From Desulfofundulus thermosubterraneus DSM 16057 (GTDB lineage Bacteria; Bacillota; Desulfotomaculia; Desulfotomaculales; Desulfovirgulaceae), in NCBI RefSeq assembly GCF_900142025.1, contig NZ_FQZM01000013.1, forward strand, positions 24,550-88,549: DNA of 64,000 nucleotides, in the 5' to 3' direction. The position numbers were made by a program, and so were the translations under genes. Below are positions 15,744-24,506 of the stretch, in pieces (positions within the stretch are counted from its first letter, which is position 1; each line of letters opens with the position of its first letter). The notes below the pieces were generated by a model that had not been told where the DNA came from, searched no databases, and saw only the letters and a program-made list of their open reading frames with translations.

Positions 15744-16910
15744 ATGCAATCTTTCGTACACCCTTCAGAAAATTACCAGATTCTTAAATCCCTTGATAGC
15801 CTGGTTCAAAACATAACTGAAAATCAGAAAGTGTTTTGTCAGAAAGTTGCAGAAATCAAGGACAATCACTACACGCTGGTAAAAAGCTACTACCAAGAAT
15901 CGCAAAGACTGATTAAAATGTTGAAAGAAACGGCATTCCTGTGCTCCCTAATGTTCAGCATTGAAGACGAAAAGAGCATCTGCGTCAGCGCCATAAACAT
16001 CCTGCGCAAATTACTCCAGGAACCGGTAACAATCAGGATTTTATGCGCTTCCAGCAGTCGTACCAAATTGGAAACCGTTGCGGAAGAGAAATCTGCCGCG
16101 CACGATATCAAAAACGTATGCTCAAAAAGCCCGCTCAACTGCATTGCAATTAAGACGTGCCGCTCCATAATCTACTCACCGCTGGAAAGCACCGTCCCCT
16201 GCCCGGAAATGCTGGACTCACCCGACCAGTACACGTATGCCTGTGTACCGCTGGTCGCGGAGGGCGTGGCATTCGGCTGCATAAATATTCTCTTTGAACA
16301 TGAAACTAAGATGGACCGGTTGAAAGAGAACATAGATTTGATTAACATTCTAGCGGGCTATGCATCGTTGGCAATATACAATAACCGGCTCATCAAAACC
16401 GTGAAAAGAGAGGCACTGACAGATAAACTAACCGGTCTTCCCAACCGGCGTTTCGGTATGGAAGCCCTGCAAGGCGAAATCAACCGGAGCAAAAGATACG
16501 GCCATGTATTCTCTGTCGCTATGCTGGACATCGATAATTTCAAGCTGGTGAACGACAACTACGGCCACACCGAAGGCGACAAAGTGCTCACGCTGATGGC
16601 TGACCTGGCCCGCAAGTGTTTGAGAAATGTGGACCTGGTTGCCAGATTCGGCGGAGAGGAATTTTTAATTATCCTCCCGGAAACCGACATCAAGAGGGCA
16701 TGCGCGGTCGTCGAACGATTCTGCAGGGTATTTAATGAAGCCAGTTTAACCGATGTCCTGTGCGCAAAGAACCTGACTCTCAGCGGCGGCATCGCTCAGT
16801 TTCCGCACGACGGAGAAGACGCCCTTTCGCTGTTAAAAACAGCGGACGAGAGGCTCTACCTGGCCAAAAGCAGCGGGCGCAACAGGATAGTTGCCGATAA
16901 GCTGAACTAA
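15744..16910 (+). CDS. GAF-GGDEF diguanylate cyclase
   Basis: 388 residues, no membrane segment. N-terminal coiled-coil (20-70), GAF-like sensor (about 75-215), GGDEF domain (about 225-388) with LTGLPNRR, DIDNFKLVND and an intact catalytic GGEEF at 303-307. An RxxD inhibitory site (RNVD, 294-297) stands five residues before GGEEF, so product feedback by c-di-GMP is expected. It is transcribed alone from the middle of a region of gene remnants and may have arrived with it. Confidence 0.88.
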   Translation: MQSFVHPSENYQILKSLDSLVQNITENQKVFCQKVAEIKDNHYTLVKSYYQESQRLIKMLKETAFLCSLMFSIEDEKSICVSAINILRKLLQEPVTIRILCASSSRTKLETVAEEKSAAHDIKNVCSKSPLNCIAIKTCRSIIYSPLESTVPCPEMLDSPDQYTYACVPLVAEGVAFGCINILFEHETKMDRLKENIDLINILAGYASLAIYNNRLIKTVKREALTDKLTGLPNRRFGMEALQGEINRSKRYGHVFSVAMLDIDNFKLVNDNYGHTEGDKVLTLMADLARKCLRNVDLVARFGGEEFLIILPETDIKRACAVVERFCRVFNEASLTDVLCAKNLTLSGGIAQFPHDGEDALSLLKTADERLYLAKSSGRNRIVADKLN

Positions 16911-17088
16911 ATTCCCGGCTTTCAAGGGAAACCTATCGCACCCGGTTTTGTGTTCTAACGAAGTGAATAAACCGCAGGTACCCGGACAGCACTCCGGGAA
17001 AAGAAGCGGCGACCGGTGGTTCAGTTCGACGGCTCTCGCAAAACCACACAGCGATTAAGACAGAAGGCCCCACCAAGAAAACAAAAAC

Positions 17089-17126
17089 ACCCGGCAAGGG
17101 TCACTTATCCCTGCCGGGTTCAAAAT
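17089..17126 (+). terminator. Stem-loop downstream of the diguanylate cyclase
   Basis: ACCCGGCAAGGG-TCACTTAT-CCCTGCCGGGT with only a short T/A-rich tail (TCAAAATTC). It is about 180 bases beyond the stop; the 16911-17159 gap holds nothing else recognisable. Confidence 0.45.
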
Positions 17127-17159
17127 TCTTATTGAAGCAGGAGGCGGGTTAACCAGGGC

Positions 17160-17516
17160 TCACATCCTGGAAACGATTTCTGCCGCCTGCTCCGGTGTTT
17201 CCGCGTCAAGCAATTCATCGTAAAGGCGTTCCAATGCTTCAATATCGGTTATCTGTTTAATTTTTGCTTGCAACTCGCTTGATACCGATTTGAATCTCTT
17301 CCGGACAAATCTAATAATGGATTCTCTTACGCCTTCTGCTTTAGCTCCGACCACCATAGAAATCTCGTCCCGGATGGCCTTTTCCCGCAGCTCATAGAGG
17401 CGGCGTTCTTTCTCGCTTTTCTTGAAGATTTCTTCGATGGTCAACGCTTTTTTCAGGCCCGGCACTTCCACCGGTATCGCCTCCAATTCGTCGCCCGGAA
17501 GGTTGTTCAGGTACAT
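17160..17516 (-). pseudogene. C-terminal remnant of an Rpn/PD-(D/E)XK-type transposase-like nuclease
   Basis: 118 codons read as an ORF, but the text before the ATG continues in frame (YALEAWLMYLNNLP) back to a stop seven codons upstream, so the real protein began further away. The sequence YLNNLPGDELEAI, ALTIEEIFKKSEKERRLYELREKAIRDEISMVVGAKAEG and the tail RFKSVSSELQAKIKQI match the helical C terminus of Rpn-family (PDDEXK_2) proteins. The nuclease half is missing. Confidence 0.65.
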
Positions 17517-17544
17517 TAACCAGGCTTCCAGTGCGTAATTTTAT

Positions 17545-17871
17545 TTAGACCAAAGCGTTTGCCAATAATTTTTTAACCTCGACAAAATCGCTTTCGCTTA
17601 ACTTCCCTATTTTCTTAACTAAGCTCGAATTTACCGCAAATAACTTGCTCGCACAAACCTTAGAGGGTAGATTAAGACCAGCTTCCTTCTAGTTGTTTAA
17701 AGCGTACTCGAAAGCATTTTTCACCGGTTGCCCTGATATTGCCGCTACGACAACTAAGCCTGTCACCGCAGTAAATTCGGGTTTACTTACAACAAGAGCG
17801 GGCCGCACTTTCGCCCCGCTCAGGTCAGAATACGCGAAATTAGTAACCACTACCTCACCAGGATTTGGCAT
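17545..17871 (-). pseudogene. MazF/PemK-like toxin gene with an in-frame amber codon
   Basis: Start MPNPGEVVVTNFAYSDLSGAKVRPALVVS is typical of MazF/PemK endoribonucleases. The frame stops at TAG (17689-17691) after ALNN, but the same frame goes on for 47 sense codons (KEAGLNLPSKVCASKLFAVNSSL…) to a TAA at 17545-17547, with a sequence that completes a normal-length MazF. A single TGG-to-TAG change is the simplest explanation. The start overlaps the antitoxin's end by about 17 bases. Confidence 0.7.
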
Positions 17872-18028
17872 AGGCTTTATCCACCTCCGGGTCATTCCAG
17901 TCGTCGTAAATTTCTTCCGGGTCCCGGAGTGGCGTCGCTATCCGCCGAAGTAATTCCTTGTAAAGAATTTTTGCTTCTTCAATCGAAAGCTGGTTTATTT
18001 CCTGAAGAAGCTCTTCTATCTTGCCCAT
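17855..18028 (-). CDS. Antitoxin-like partner of the interrupted mazF
   Basis: 57 residues if the ATG at 18028 is used (MGKIEELLQEINQL…). The acidic C terminus (DPEEIYDDWNDPEVDKAYAKSW) and position just ahead of a MazF-like gene, with a short overlap, identify a type II antitoxin. The frame is open upstream to a TTG at 18277, giving an extra 83 residues (Ala/Arg-rich, coiled) that I do not recognise and that may be a fused remnant. Because the toxin carries a stop codon, the antitoxin may be a relic too. Confidence 0.55.
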   Translation of the reverse strand: MGKIEELLQEINQLSIEEAKILYKELLRRIATPLRDPEEIYDDWNDPEVDKAYAKSW

Positions 18029-18327
18029 AAGAATCGCCCCAGGACTATAATAACACAACGTTTTCATCATAGCCACTCCCTTCCGAAAAATGCCGGTCAC
18101 CCGGACGCGGGCGGCGTTCAGCTCTTCCCGGAGCTTCGCCAGCTCAGGGGAGTTTGCCCGCTGGTTCGGGGGCAGGGCGGCTTCCTGCGCCTTTAACTGC
18201 GCGTCCAGGTCGTAGATGCGGCATTTCGCCGCAAAAGCACGACCTGCGGCGACTTTGATCTCGGTGGTGTTAACCAATAATTCCGTGAGTTTTTGAATGG
18301 GAATTCTCCTTTCTAGCGATGAAATTT

Positions 18328-18365
18328 AAGGCCGCCGGGCGGTTAACTTTTTACCCGACGGCCTT
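18328..18365 (-). terminator. Terminator downstream of rlmI-like gene
   Basis: GGCCGTCGGG ... CCCGGCGGCC stem (minus strand) followed by TTAAATTT. The stretch between it and 18528 carries no supported gene. Confidence 0.5.
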
Positions 18366-18527
18366 TCTTGCTGGTGGAACTTCGATTACCGCTCCAGATA
18401 CAGCTTATTTTTTCCTAATGACCGCAAAGTGCGCTTCCTCAAGCTCCGGAGCGCCCGGACAATGGAAGAAAACAGCTCCCCATTGCCGTTTGCTGACATT
18501 CCCCGCGCAACCGCGATTTTTCAGGCT

Positions 18528-19703
18528 TCAGAAGACCTGAAGCACGAAACATTTCAGGTAATACGTTTCCGGCGAAGCGAGAAGCATAGGGTGGTCTTTG
18601 GCCTGGCGGCGCATTTCCACCAGGCGCAACTGCCGCCCTGCATCCCGGGCAGCATCCAGCAATACTTCCAGGAAGAGATCCTCGGTCATATGGTAAGAAC
18701 AGGAGCAGGTAACCAGAAAACCACCTGAAGGTAACAGCTTCATGGCCCGCAGGTTGATCTCCTTGTAGCCCCGGATGGCTCCCTCCAGCGCCTCTTTGGA
18801 TTTGGTAAAGGCCGGCGGGTCGAGAATAATTAAGTCAAACCGTTCCCCGGCCCGGTCCATGGCCCGCAGTTCATCAAAGGCGTTACCCTCCCGGAAGGTG
18901 CAAACCTGCCCGAACCCGTTCCGGGCCGCGTTTTCCCGGGCCATCTCCAGGGCGTCGCCCGCCACATCAATACCCACCACCTCTCTGGCCCCGAAACGGG
19001 CGGCATAGATGGAAAAAGTGCCGGTGTGGCAAAAACAATCCAGCACCCTGGCACCCCCGGCCAGCCCATGCAGGGCCAGCCGGTTTTCCCGCTGATCTAA
19101 AAAATAACCTGTTTTCTGCCCCCCGGCCAGGTCCACTAAAAAGCGCAGTCCATTTTCTTCTATTTCCACTACAGGATTAAAGGGGCCTTTGAGAAAACCC
19201 GTCTTTAGGGGCAGCCCCTCCAGTTGCCGCACCGCCACGTCGTTTCTTTCGTAAATACCGGCGGGATTTAACAATTCATCAAGAAGCTCGACGATCGTCT
19301 CTTTGTGCAGGTCTATCCCCAGGGCCAGGGTCTGTAAAGACAGGTAATCGCCAAACCGGTCCACGATCAGCGCGGGCAGAAAATCGGCCTCGGCAAAAAC
19401 CAGCCGGCAGGCACTGGTATGCCTGACCACCCGGCGGCGGTATTCTATAGCTGCCACTAAGCGCCGGCGAAAAAATTCCCGGTCAATCTTTTCCCCCTGC
19501 TCCCGGGTAAGCAGGCGCACCAGAATTTGGGAGGAGGGATTAATATAGCCCCGGCCGACAAACCGCCCCCGGTGGTCCACCACTTCCACCACATCACCGG
19601 GATTAAAATGGCCGTGTATTTCCTCCACCTCGGTGCGGTAAATCCAGGGGTGCCCGTTCAAAACCCGGTGGTAACGGCCCCGGGTTAGTTTAACTACTGC
19701 CAT
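18528..19703 (-). CDS. rlmI: RlmI-family 23S rRNA cytosine methyltransferase
   Basis: 391 residues from the ATG at 19703 (MAVVKLTRGRYHRVLNGHPWIY), with AGGTGA upstream. The longer frame to 19805 runs through a repeat element and is not used. N-terminal PUA domain (1-75), then a class I SAM fold with DCFCHTGTFSIYAARFGA (motif I), GIDVAGDAL and the catalytic block ILDPPAFTKSK. A Cys in VTCSCSYHM corresponds to the m5C methyltransferase nucleophile region. E. coli RlmI makes m5C1962; the target here is assumed from family. Confidence 0.85.
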   Translation of the reverse strand: MAVVKLTRGRYHRVLNGHPWIYRTEVEEIHGHFNPGDVVEVVDHRGRFVGRGYINPSSQILVRLLTREQGEKIDREFFRRRLVAAIEYRRRVVRHTSACRLVFAEADFLPALIVDRFGDYLSLQTLALGIDLHKETIVELLDELLNPAGIYERNDVAVRQLEGLPLKTGFLKGPFNPVVEIEENGLRFLVDLAGGQKTGYFLDQRENRLALHGLAGGARVLDCFCHTGTFSIYAARFGAREVVGIDVAGDALEMARENAARNGFGQVCTFREGNAFDELRAMDRAGERFDLIILDPPAFTKSKEALEGAIRGYKEINLRAMKLLPSGGFLVTCSCSYHMTEDLFLEVLLDAARDAGRQLRLVEMRRQAKDHPMLLASPETYYLKCFVLQVF

Positions 19704-19758
19704 ATAGTCGCTTTCACCTGCTCCGTAAATTATTTCAGTGATCCCGCTATAGTGCCGC

Positions 19759-19853
19759 TCAGCACTCACCACAATATGGCTCTGCTCCTGATATTTCAGG
19801 TTCAATTGGTACCTCTGGTTTTACGAAGACCTGGTATTTCCAGTGAGTGCTGG
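19759..19853. repeat. Palindrome-ended repeat element, copy 3
   Basis: 95 bp from (C)CAGCACTCACC (to 19770) to AGTGAGTGCTGG (19842-19853). The interior matches copy 5 read in reverse complement at about four bases in five over 70 bases, showing common descent. It ends 56 bases upstream of the rlmI start. Confidence 0.85.
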
Positions 19854-19961
19854 GTCCACGCTCCTCCGGTGCTCCGCGCTGAAAGCACCGCGGCTCGCTA
19901 TCGGACAACACGGCAACGTGCCGAGGGCAGCTGTTTTGCAGGATAATTACCCTGCTCGTAT

Positions 19962-21263
19962 TTAAAGGCCTGTCCCCACCAACCTCTGGGAACGTTTCTG
20001 CACTTCATGGTATACCTCTTCTTCGTCCATGGTCAGCACCCGTCTTTTCTCCATGACCACCCGGCCGTCTACAATGACCGTTTCCACATCGGACGACCGG
20101 GCTGCGTAAACCAGGTGGGCCACCAGGTCATGCCGCGGGTAGAAATGGGGTTGGTCAAGATTAATTAAAATAATATCCGCTTTATAGCCGGGTTTAAGCA
20201 GGCCCACATCATGAAGTCCCAGCACCCGTGCACCGTTTGCTGTGGCCATGGACAGGGCATCAAAGGCAGCCAGGGCCGTGGGATCCATGGTGGCCACCTT
20301 CTGGAGCAGCGCCGCAAAACGCATCTCTTCCATCATATCCAGGTTATTGTTGCTGGCCGCCCCGTCGGTGCCCAGGCCCACCAGCGCTCCGGCGGCCAGT
20401 AAACGGGTTACCGGGGCAATACCGCTGGCCAGTTTCATATTGCTTTCAGGGTTATGGGCTATACCCACCTTCTTTTCGACCAGAATGCGGATGTCATCTT
20501 CGTTGAGGTGGACGCAATGGGCAGCCAGCACGGGAAACTCAAACAAGCCCACCTCATCCATGAGCACAACAGGTGTTTTGCCGTATTTCTGACGTATTTC
20601 CTCGATTTCGGCCCGGGTTTCCGCAATGTGGATGTGGATTCCCACCTTCAAATCGGCAGCAACTTCCATAACCCGGTTCAAAAAATCGGGCGGGCAGGTA
20701 TAGGGGGCATGGGGGCCCAGCATGGTGGTAATGCGACCCCCGGCCCGTCCATGCCAGTCACGGATAAAACGGCGGCTGTAGTCCAGGGCCTCCCCCGCCC
20801 CCGGGGAAAGCCCAATCATCCCCCGGGACAGGCTGGCTCTCAAGCCCGCCTTTTCCACCGCCCGGGCTGCCTCGTCCATATGGAAGTACATATCGGCAAA
20901 GGTAGTGGTCCCGGACCGGATCATTTCCAGGCAGCAAAGCATGGTACCCCAGTAAACATCTTCAGGCTCGAGCCGTTCTTCCACAGGCCAGATTTTCTCC
21001 TGCAGCCACTGCATCAAGGGCAGGTCGTCGGCATAACCGCGAAATAAGGTCATGGCCGCGTGGGTATGGCAGTTCACAAAGCCCGGCATGGCCAGCATAC
21101 CCCGGGCGTCCATTACCCGATCGAAGGTGCGCTCCGGGGAAACGCTCCCAGCCGGACCCACATGGGTTATGTACTGCCCTTCCACAATGATTTCCCCATT
21201 ATGAAGGAGGGGTTGTGGCTGCTCCATAGTCAGCACAGTGGCTCCGCGGATCAATATATTCAT
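19962..21263 (-). CDS. mtaD: 5-methylthioadenosine/S-adenosylhomocysteine deaminase
   Basis: 433 residues, amidohydrolase superfamily. Metal ligands His66 and His68 in NCHTHAAMTLFRG, a further His in GIHIHIAET, His in LAAHCVHL and Asp in LGTDGAASNN. The MtaD/DadD signature PLMQWLQEKIWPVE follows the HxH. These enzymes deaminate methylthioadenosine, S-adenosylhomocysteine and 5'-deoxyadenosine to the inosine forms. Last gene of a five-gene minus-strand set with mtnP, mtnA, ahcY and an aldolase, which all act on the same nucleosides. Confidence 0.9.
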   Translation of the reverse strand: MNILIRGATVLTMEQPQPLLHNGEIIVEGQYITHVGPAGSVSPERTFDRVMDARGMLAMPGFVNCHTHAAMTLFRGYADDLPLMQWLQEKIWPVEERLEPEDVYWGTMLCCLEMIRSGTTTFADMYFHMDEAARAVEKAGLRASLSRGMIGLSPGAGEALDYSRRFIRDWHGRAGGRITTMLGPHAPYTCPPDFLNRVMEVAADLKVGIHIHIAETRAEIEEIRQKYGKTPVVLMDEVGLFEFPVLAAHCVHLNEDDIRILVEKKVGIAHNPESNMKLASGIAPVTRLLAAGALVGLGTDGAASNNNLDMMEEMRFAALLQKVATMDPTALAAFDALSMATANGARVLGLHDVGLLKPGYKADIILINLDQPHFYPRHDLVAHLVYAARSSDVETVIVDGRVVMEKRRVLTMDEEEVYHEVQKRSQRLVGTGL

Positions 21264-21345
21264 TTATTAACTCCTCCAAACCCAGAAAAGTTTCCAAAAC
21301 TTTCGCGGACAGAACATAATACCTGCCGGGCAGTCCGCCTATACC

Positions 21346-22047
21346 TTACCGGTCATTTCCCGGCCGGTTAATCACTCCGGAGTAATTCCGTACCATGGCC
21401 TGGCTGTAACTTTGAAGGTAGGAACTCCTCAATGCTTCCACCTCTCCCGGTGGTAAAATGGCAGGCTGCCCCACCAGGTCGGCCCACACATAAACCTTGG
21501 CCGACTTTTCTACAATCTGGCAAACCATAAACGCCTCCTCCAGGTTGCGTCCAACACCCACCACGCCGTGATTGGCCAGGAGTACCGCCCCCCGGTTTCC
21601 TAAAGCTTCCACCGCCGCCCAGGCCAGTTCCTCCGTACCAGCCCGGGCATAGCTGGCCACGGGTACCCCGTCGCCTACCGTCTGGGCCAGGTCTTCCAAA
21701 ATAGGGGGAATGGGCTTGCGGGCCACGGCCAGGGCGCTGGCAAAAACGCTGTGGGTGTGCATCACGGCATAAACGTCGGGACGGGCACGGTAAATGGCCA
21801 GATGCAGCTGGAATTCCGTGGAGGGACGACGTTCTCCCTCCACCACCTGGCCGTTCATGTCCATAACCACCATGTCCCGGACCTGGAGAATGGCATAGGG
21901 TACACCGCTGGGCGTGATCACCACCAGATCTTCCTTGGGTACCCGGGCGGAAAGATTACCCCAGGTCCCCGTCACCAGTCCGCTGGTGGCCATACGCAGA
22001 CTCATCTTGTATACCTGTTCTTTATATTTTTCCGCTGCTATCGTCAT
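21346..22047 (-). CDS. Class II aldolase, probable 5-(methylthio)ribulose-1-phosphate aldolase
   Basis: 233 residues starting at MTIAAEKYKEQVYKM (22047); the longer frame overlaps ahcY. Class II aldolase/adducin fold with the zinc-binding HTH (VMHTHSVFASALA near 102) and a later His in LANHGVVGVG. GTWGNLSARV and TPSGVPY are phosphate-loop motifs. Homologues annotated as L-fuculose-phosphate aldolase act in the DHAP shunt, splitting 5-deoxyribulose- or 5-methylthioribulose-1-phosphate into DHAP and an aldehyde. Being next to mtnP and mtnA supports that substrate; no mtnB/C/D genes of classical methionine salvage are present here. Confidence 0.82.
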   Translation of the reverse strand: MTIAAEKYKEQVYKMSLRMATSGLVTGTWGNLSARVPKEDLVVITPSGVPYAILQVRDMVVMDMNGQVVEGERRPSTEFQLHLAIYRARPDVYAVMHTHSVFASALAVARKPIPPILEDLAQTVGDGVPVASYARAGTEELAWAAVEALGNRGAVLLANHGVVGVGRNLEEAFMVCQIVEKSAKVYVWADLVGQPAILPPGEVEALRSSYLQSYSQAMVRNYSGVINRPGNDR

Positions 22048-22090
22048 GACAAACCAATGCCCCCCCGCAATTGGATGCTCCTTAAAAATT

Positions 22091-23344
22091 TCATTCACCC
22101 TGCCAGCTCTGGATATAGGCTTCCTGGTCCGGCGTCAACCGGTCAATTTCAACGCCCAAAGAGGATAATTTGAGTTCCGCCACCTGCCGGTCCAGCTCGG
22201 CCGGTACCAGGTAAAGACGGGGCGCCAGGCGGTCTTTATTCTGCCAGATATAACGGGCGGACAGGGCCTGCAGGGCAAAGGACATGTCCATGATTTCTGC
22301 CGGATGGCCGTCCCCGGCGGCCAGATTCACCAGGCGCCCCTCCCCCAGGAGGTAAATGCGCCGCCCGTCCGGGAGGGTAAATTCTTCAATATTTTGCCGC
22401 ACCACCCGGCGGGAAACAGCCGCTACTGCCAGCTCGGGCTTGTTGATTTCCACGTCAAAGTGGCCGGCGTTGGCCAGAATGGCCCCGTCTTTCATGCGCC
22501 GGAAATGCTCACCCCTTAAAACGTTGCGACAGCCAGTAACAGTAATAAAGATATCGCCAATGGTTGCAGCTTCCTGGCTTTTCATCACCTGGTAGCCGTC
22601 CATGTACGCTTCCAGTGCCCTTACGGGGTCCACCTCGCAAACTACCACCTTCGCCCCCAGTCCCGCGGCGCGCATGGCCACCCCCCTGCCGCACCAACCG
22701 TAACCCAGAACCACCACGGTCTTGCCCGCCACCAGCAGATTGGTGGTACGCATAATCCCGGCCCAAACCGATTCTCCGGTCCCGTAGCGGTTATCAAAAA
22801 GGAATTTACAGCGGGCATCGTTAACGGCAATCATGGGGAAGAGCAGTTTGCCCTCCCGCTCCATGGCTTTCAGGCGGGATACCCCGGTGGTGGTTTCCTC
22901 GCATCCCCCGGCCACCTCCGAGGCCAGCTCCTGGCAACGGGTATGCAGCAGGTGGACCAGGTCACCGCCGTCATCAATAACTACGTGGGGGCGGATTTCC
23001 AGAACTTTGACCAGGTGCTCCGTATATTCCCGGTCGGTGGCGCCGTGCCAAGCATAAACGTGAACGCCGGCTGCCGCCAGAGCCGCGGCCACGTCGTCCT
23101 GGGTGGAGAGGGGATTGGACCCGGAAATGGCCACCTGTGCCCCGCCGGCCTTGAGCACCTCGGCCAGGTAAGCCGTTTTGGCTTCCAGGTGAATGCTCAT
23201 GGCCACCCGCACTCCGGTAAAGGGTTTTTCCCTTTCGAATTCCTCCCGGATGGCGTTCAGAACCGGCATGTGAACACGCACCCAGTCTATTTTCAGTCTC
23301 CCCCCGGGCGCCAGGTTGATATCCCGAACAAGATAGTCCTGCAT
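22091..23344 (-). CDS. ahcY: Adenosylhomocysteinase (possibly S-inosylhomocysteine hydrolase)
   Basis: 417 residues, the shorter bacterial/archaeal form. Signatures: [46 protein letters not shown], the NAD site [13 protein letters not shown] and GHFDVEI. It normally splits S-adenosylhomocysteine to homocysteine and adenosine. In Methanocaldococcus a related protein prefers S-inosylhomocysteine made by the MtaD/DadD deaminase; here mtaD is in the same operon, so either substrate is possible. Confidence 0.92.
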   Translation of the reverse strand: MQDYLVRDINLAPGGRLKIDWVRVHMPVLNAIREEFEREKPFTGVRVAMSIHLEAKTAYLAEVLKAGGAQVAISGSNPLSTQDDVAAALAAAGVHVYAWHGATDREYTEHLVKVLEIRPHVVIDDGGDLVHLLHTRCQELASEVAGGCEETTTGVSRLKAMEREGKLLFPMIAVNDARCKFLFDNRYGTGESVWAGIMRTTNLLVAGKTVVVLGYGWCGRGVAMRAAGLGAKVVVCEVDPVRALEAYMDGYQVMKSQEAATIGDIFITVTGCRNVLRGEHFRRMKDGAILANAGHFDVEINKPELAVAAVSRRVVRQNIEEFTLPDGRRIYLLGEGRLVNLAAGDGHPAEIMDMSFALQALSARYIWQNKDRLAPRLYLVPAELDRQVAELKLSSLGVEIDRLTPDQEAYIQSWQGE

Positions 23345-23454
23345 ATTCTATAGCTCTCCTTCAACGTAAGTATTCAAAGAACCCTTTGTATGCGGCGCTA
23401 TCTGAGTATTCTCCTTCGACTTTTATTTTCCGAACCCCGAGATCATGCAAAGGT

Positions 23455-24480
23455 TCAGCTGCCGTAAAGCCCGGCCAAGCTTTCCCTGTATGGCGGCCGG
23501 ACCACCCCCCGGTCAGTGATAATGGCCGTCACCAGCCGGGCCGGAGTAACGTCAAAGGCAGGGTTCCAAGCCTTAACCCCGGGGGGAGCCACCGGTACCC
23601 CGGCCAGGTGGGTCACCTCTTCCGACTTGCGCTCCTCAATGGGAATATCCTTACCGCTGGCCAGGGAAAGGTCTATGGTGGACAGGGGGGCAGCCACATA
23701 AAAGGGCAGGCCGTGTTCTTTAGCCAGTACGGCCAGGCCGTAAGTACCGATTTTGTTGGCCACGTCCCCGTTGGCCGCAATGCGGTCCGCCCCCACTACC
23801 ACCAGGTCCACCATGCCCCGGCCCATAAGATAAGCGGCCATATTGTCCGTGACCAGGGTTACCGGTATATTATCCTGGATCAACTCCCAGGTGGTAAGGC
23901 GCGCCCCCTGCAACAGGGGCCGGGTTTCACCGGCATAAACGCTGACCCGTTTTCCTGCCTCGTGGGCAGCCCGGATAACTCCCAGGGCAGTGCCGTAACC
24001 GGCCGTAGCCAGTGCGCCGGCATTGCAATGGGTAAGAATCCTCGCCCCGTAGGGAACCAGCTCCTGACCGAATTGACCGATGCGCTTATTTGCCTCCCGA
24101 TCCTCCCGGTAAATGGCGTGGGCTTCGTTAATTAAAAGCTCTGTTAATTCCTGGGGATCCGAGGCCGGGGACGCCTCCAGCCGGGCCAGGAGGCGGTTCA
24201 AGGCCCAGGCAAGGTTGACGGCAGTGGGCCGGGTGGAAGCTAGAACGTTCGCCACCTCCCGGGCCCGGGCAAGCAGTTCTTCGCGATTTTTAGCTCCCGC
24301 TGCCAGAACCCCCAGCACCAGGCCGTAAGCCGCCGCCGCGCCGATGGCCGGCGCCCCCCGCACCCGCAAACTACGAATGGCTTCCGCCACAGTTTCGTGA
24401 TCCCGGCAGTGGATATATTCCACCATACCGGGCAATTTAGTTTGATCCAGAAGCACCAGCGTCCCGTTCTCCCAGCGCAT
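23455..24480 (-). CDS. mtnA: Methylthioribose-1-phosphate isomerase
   Basis: 341 residues from the ATG at 24480 (MRWENGTLVLLDQTKLPG); this gives the family length, while the longer frame overlaps mtnP by 40 bases. eIF2B-like fold with VRGAPAIGAAAAYGL, the catalytic-loop HCNAGALATAGYGTALG and GADRIAANGDVANKIGTY. Converts 5-methylthioribose-1-phosphate (or 5-deoxyribose-1-phosphate) to the ribulose form for the aldolase downstream. Confidence 0.92.
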   Translation of the reverse strand: MRWENGTLVLLDQTKLPGMVEYIHCRDHETVAEAIRSLRVRGAPAIGAAAAYGLVLGVLAAGAKNREELLARAREVANVLASTRPTAVNLAWALNRLLARLEASPASDPQELTELLINEAHAIYREDREANKRIGQFGQELVPYGARILTHCNAGALATAGYGTALGVIRAAHEAGKRVSVYAGETRPLLQGARLTTWELIQDNIPVTLVTDNMAAYLMGRGMVDLVVVGADRIAANGDVANKIGTYGLAVLAKEHGLPFYVAAPLSTIDLSLASGKDIPIEERKSEEVTHLAGVPVAPPGVKAWNPAFDVTPARLVTAIITDRGVVRPPYRESLAGLYGS

Positions 24481-24506
24481 GGTGTCCAAGGTGCCCACCC
24501 CTTCCT

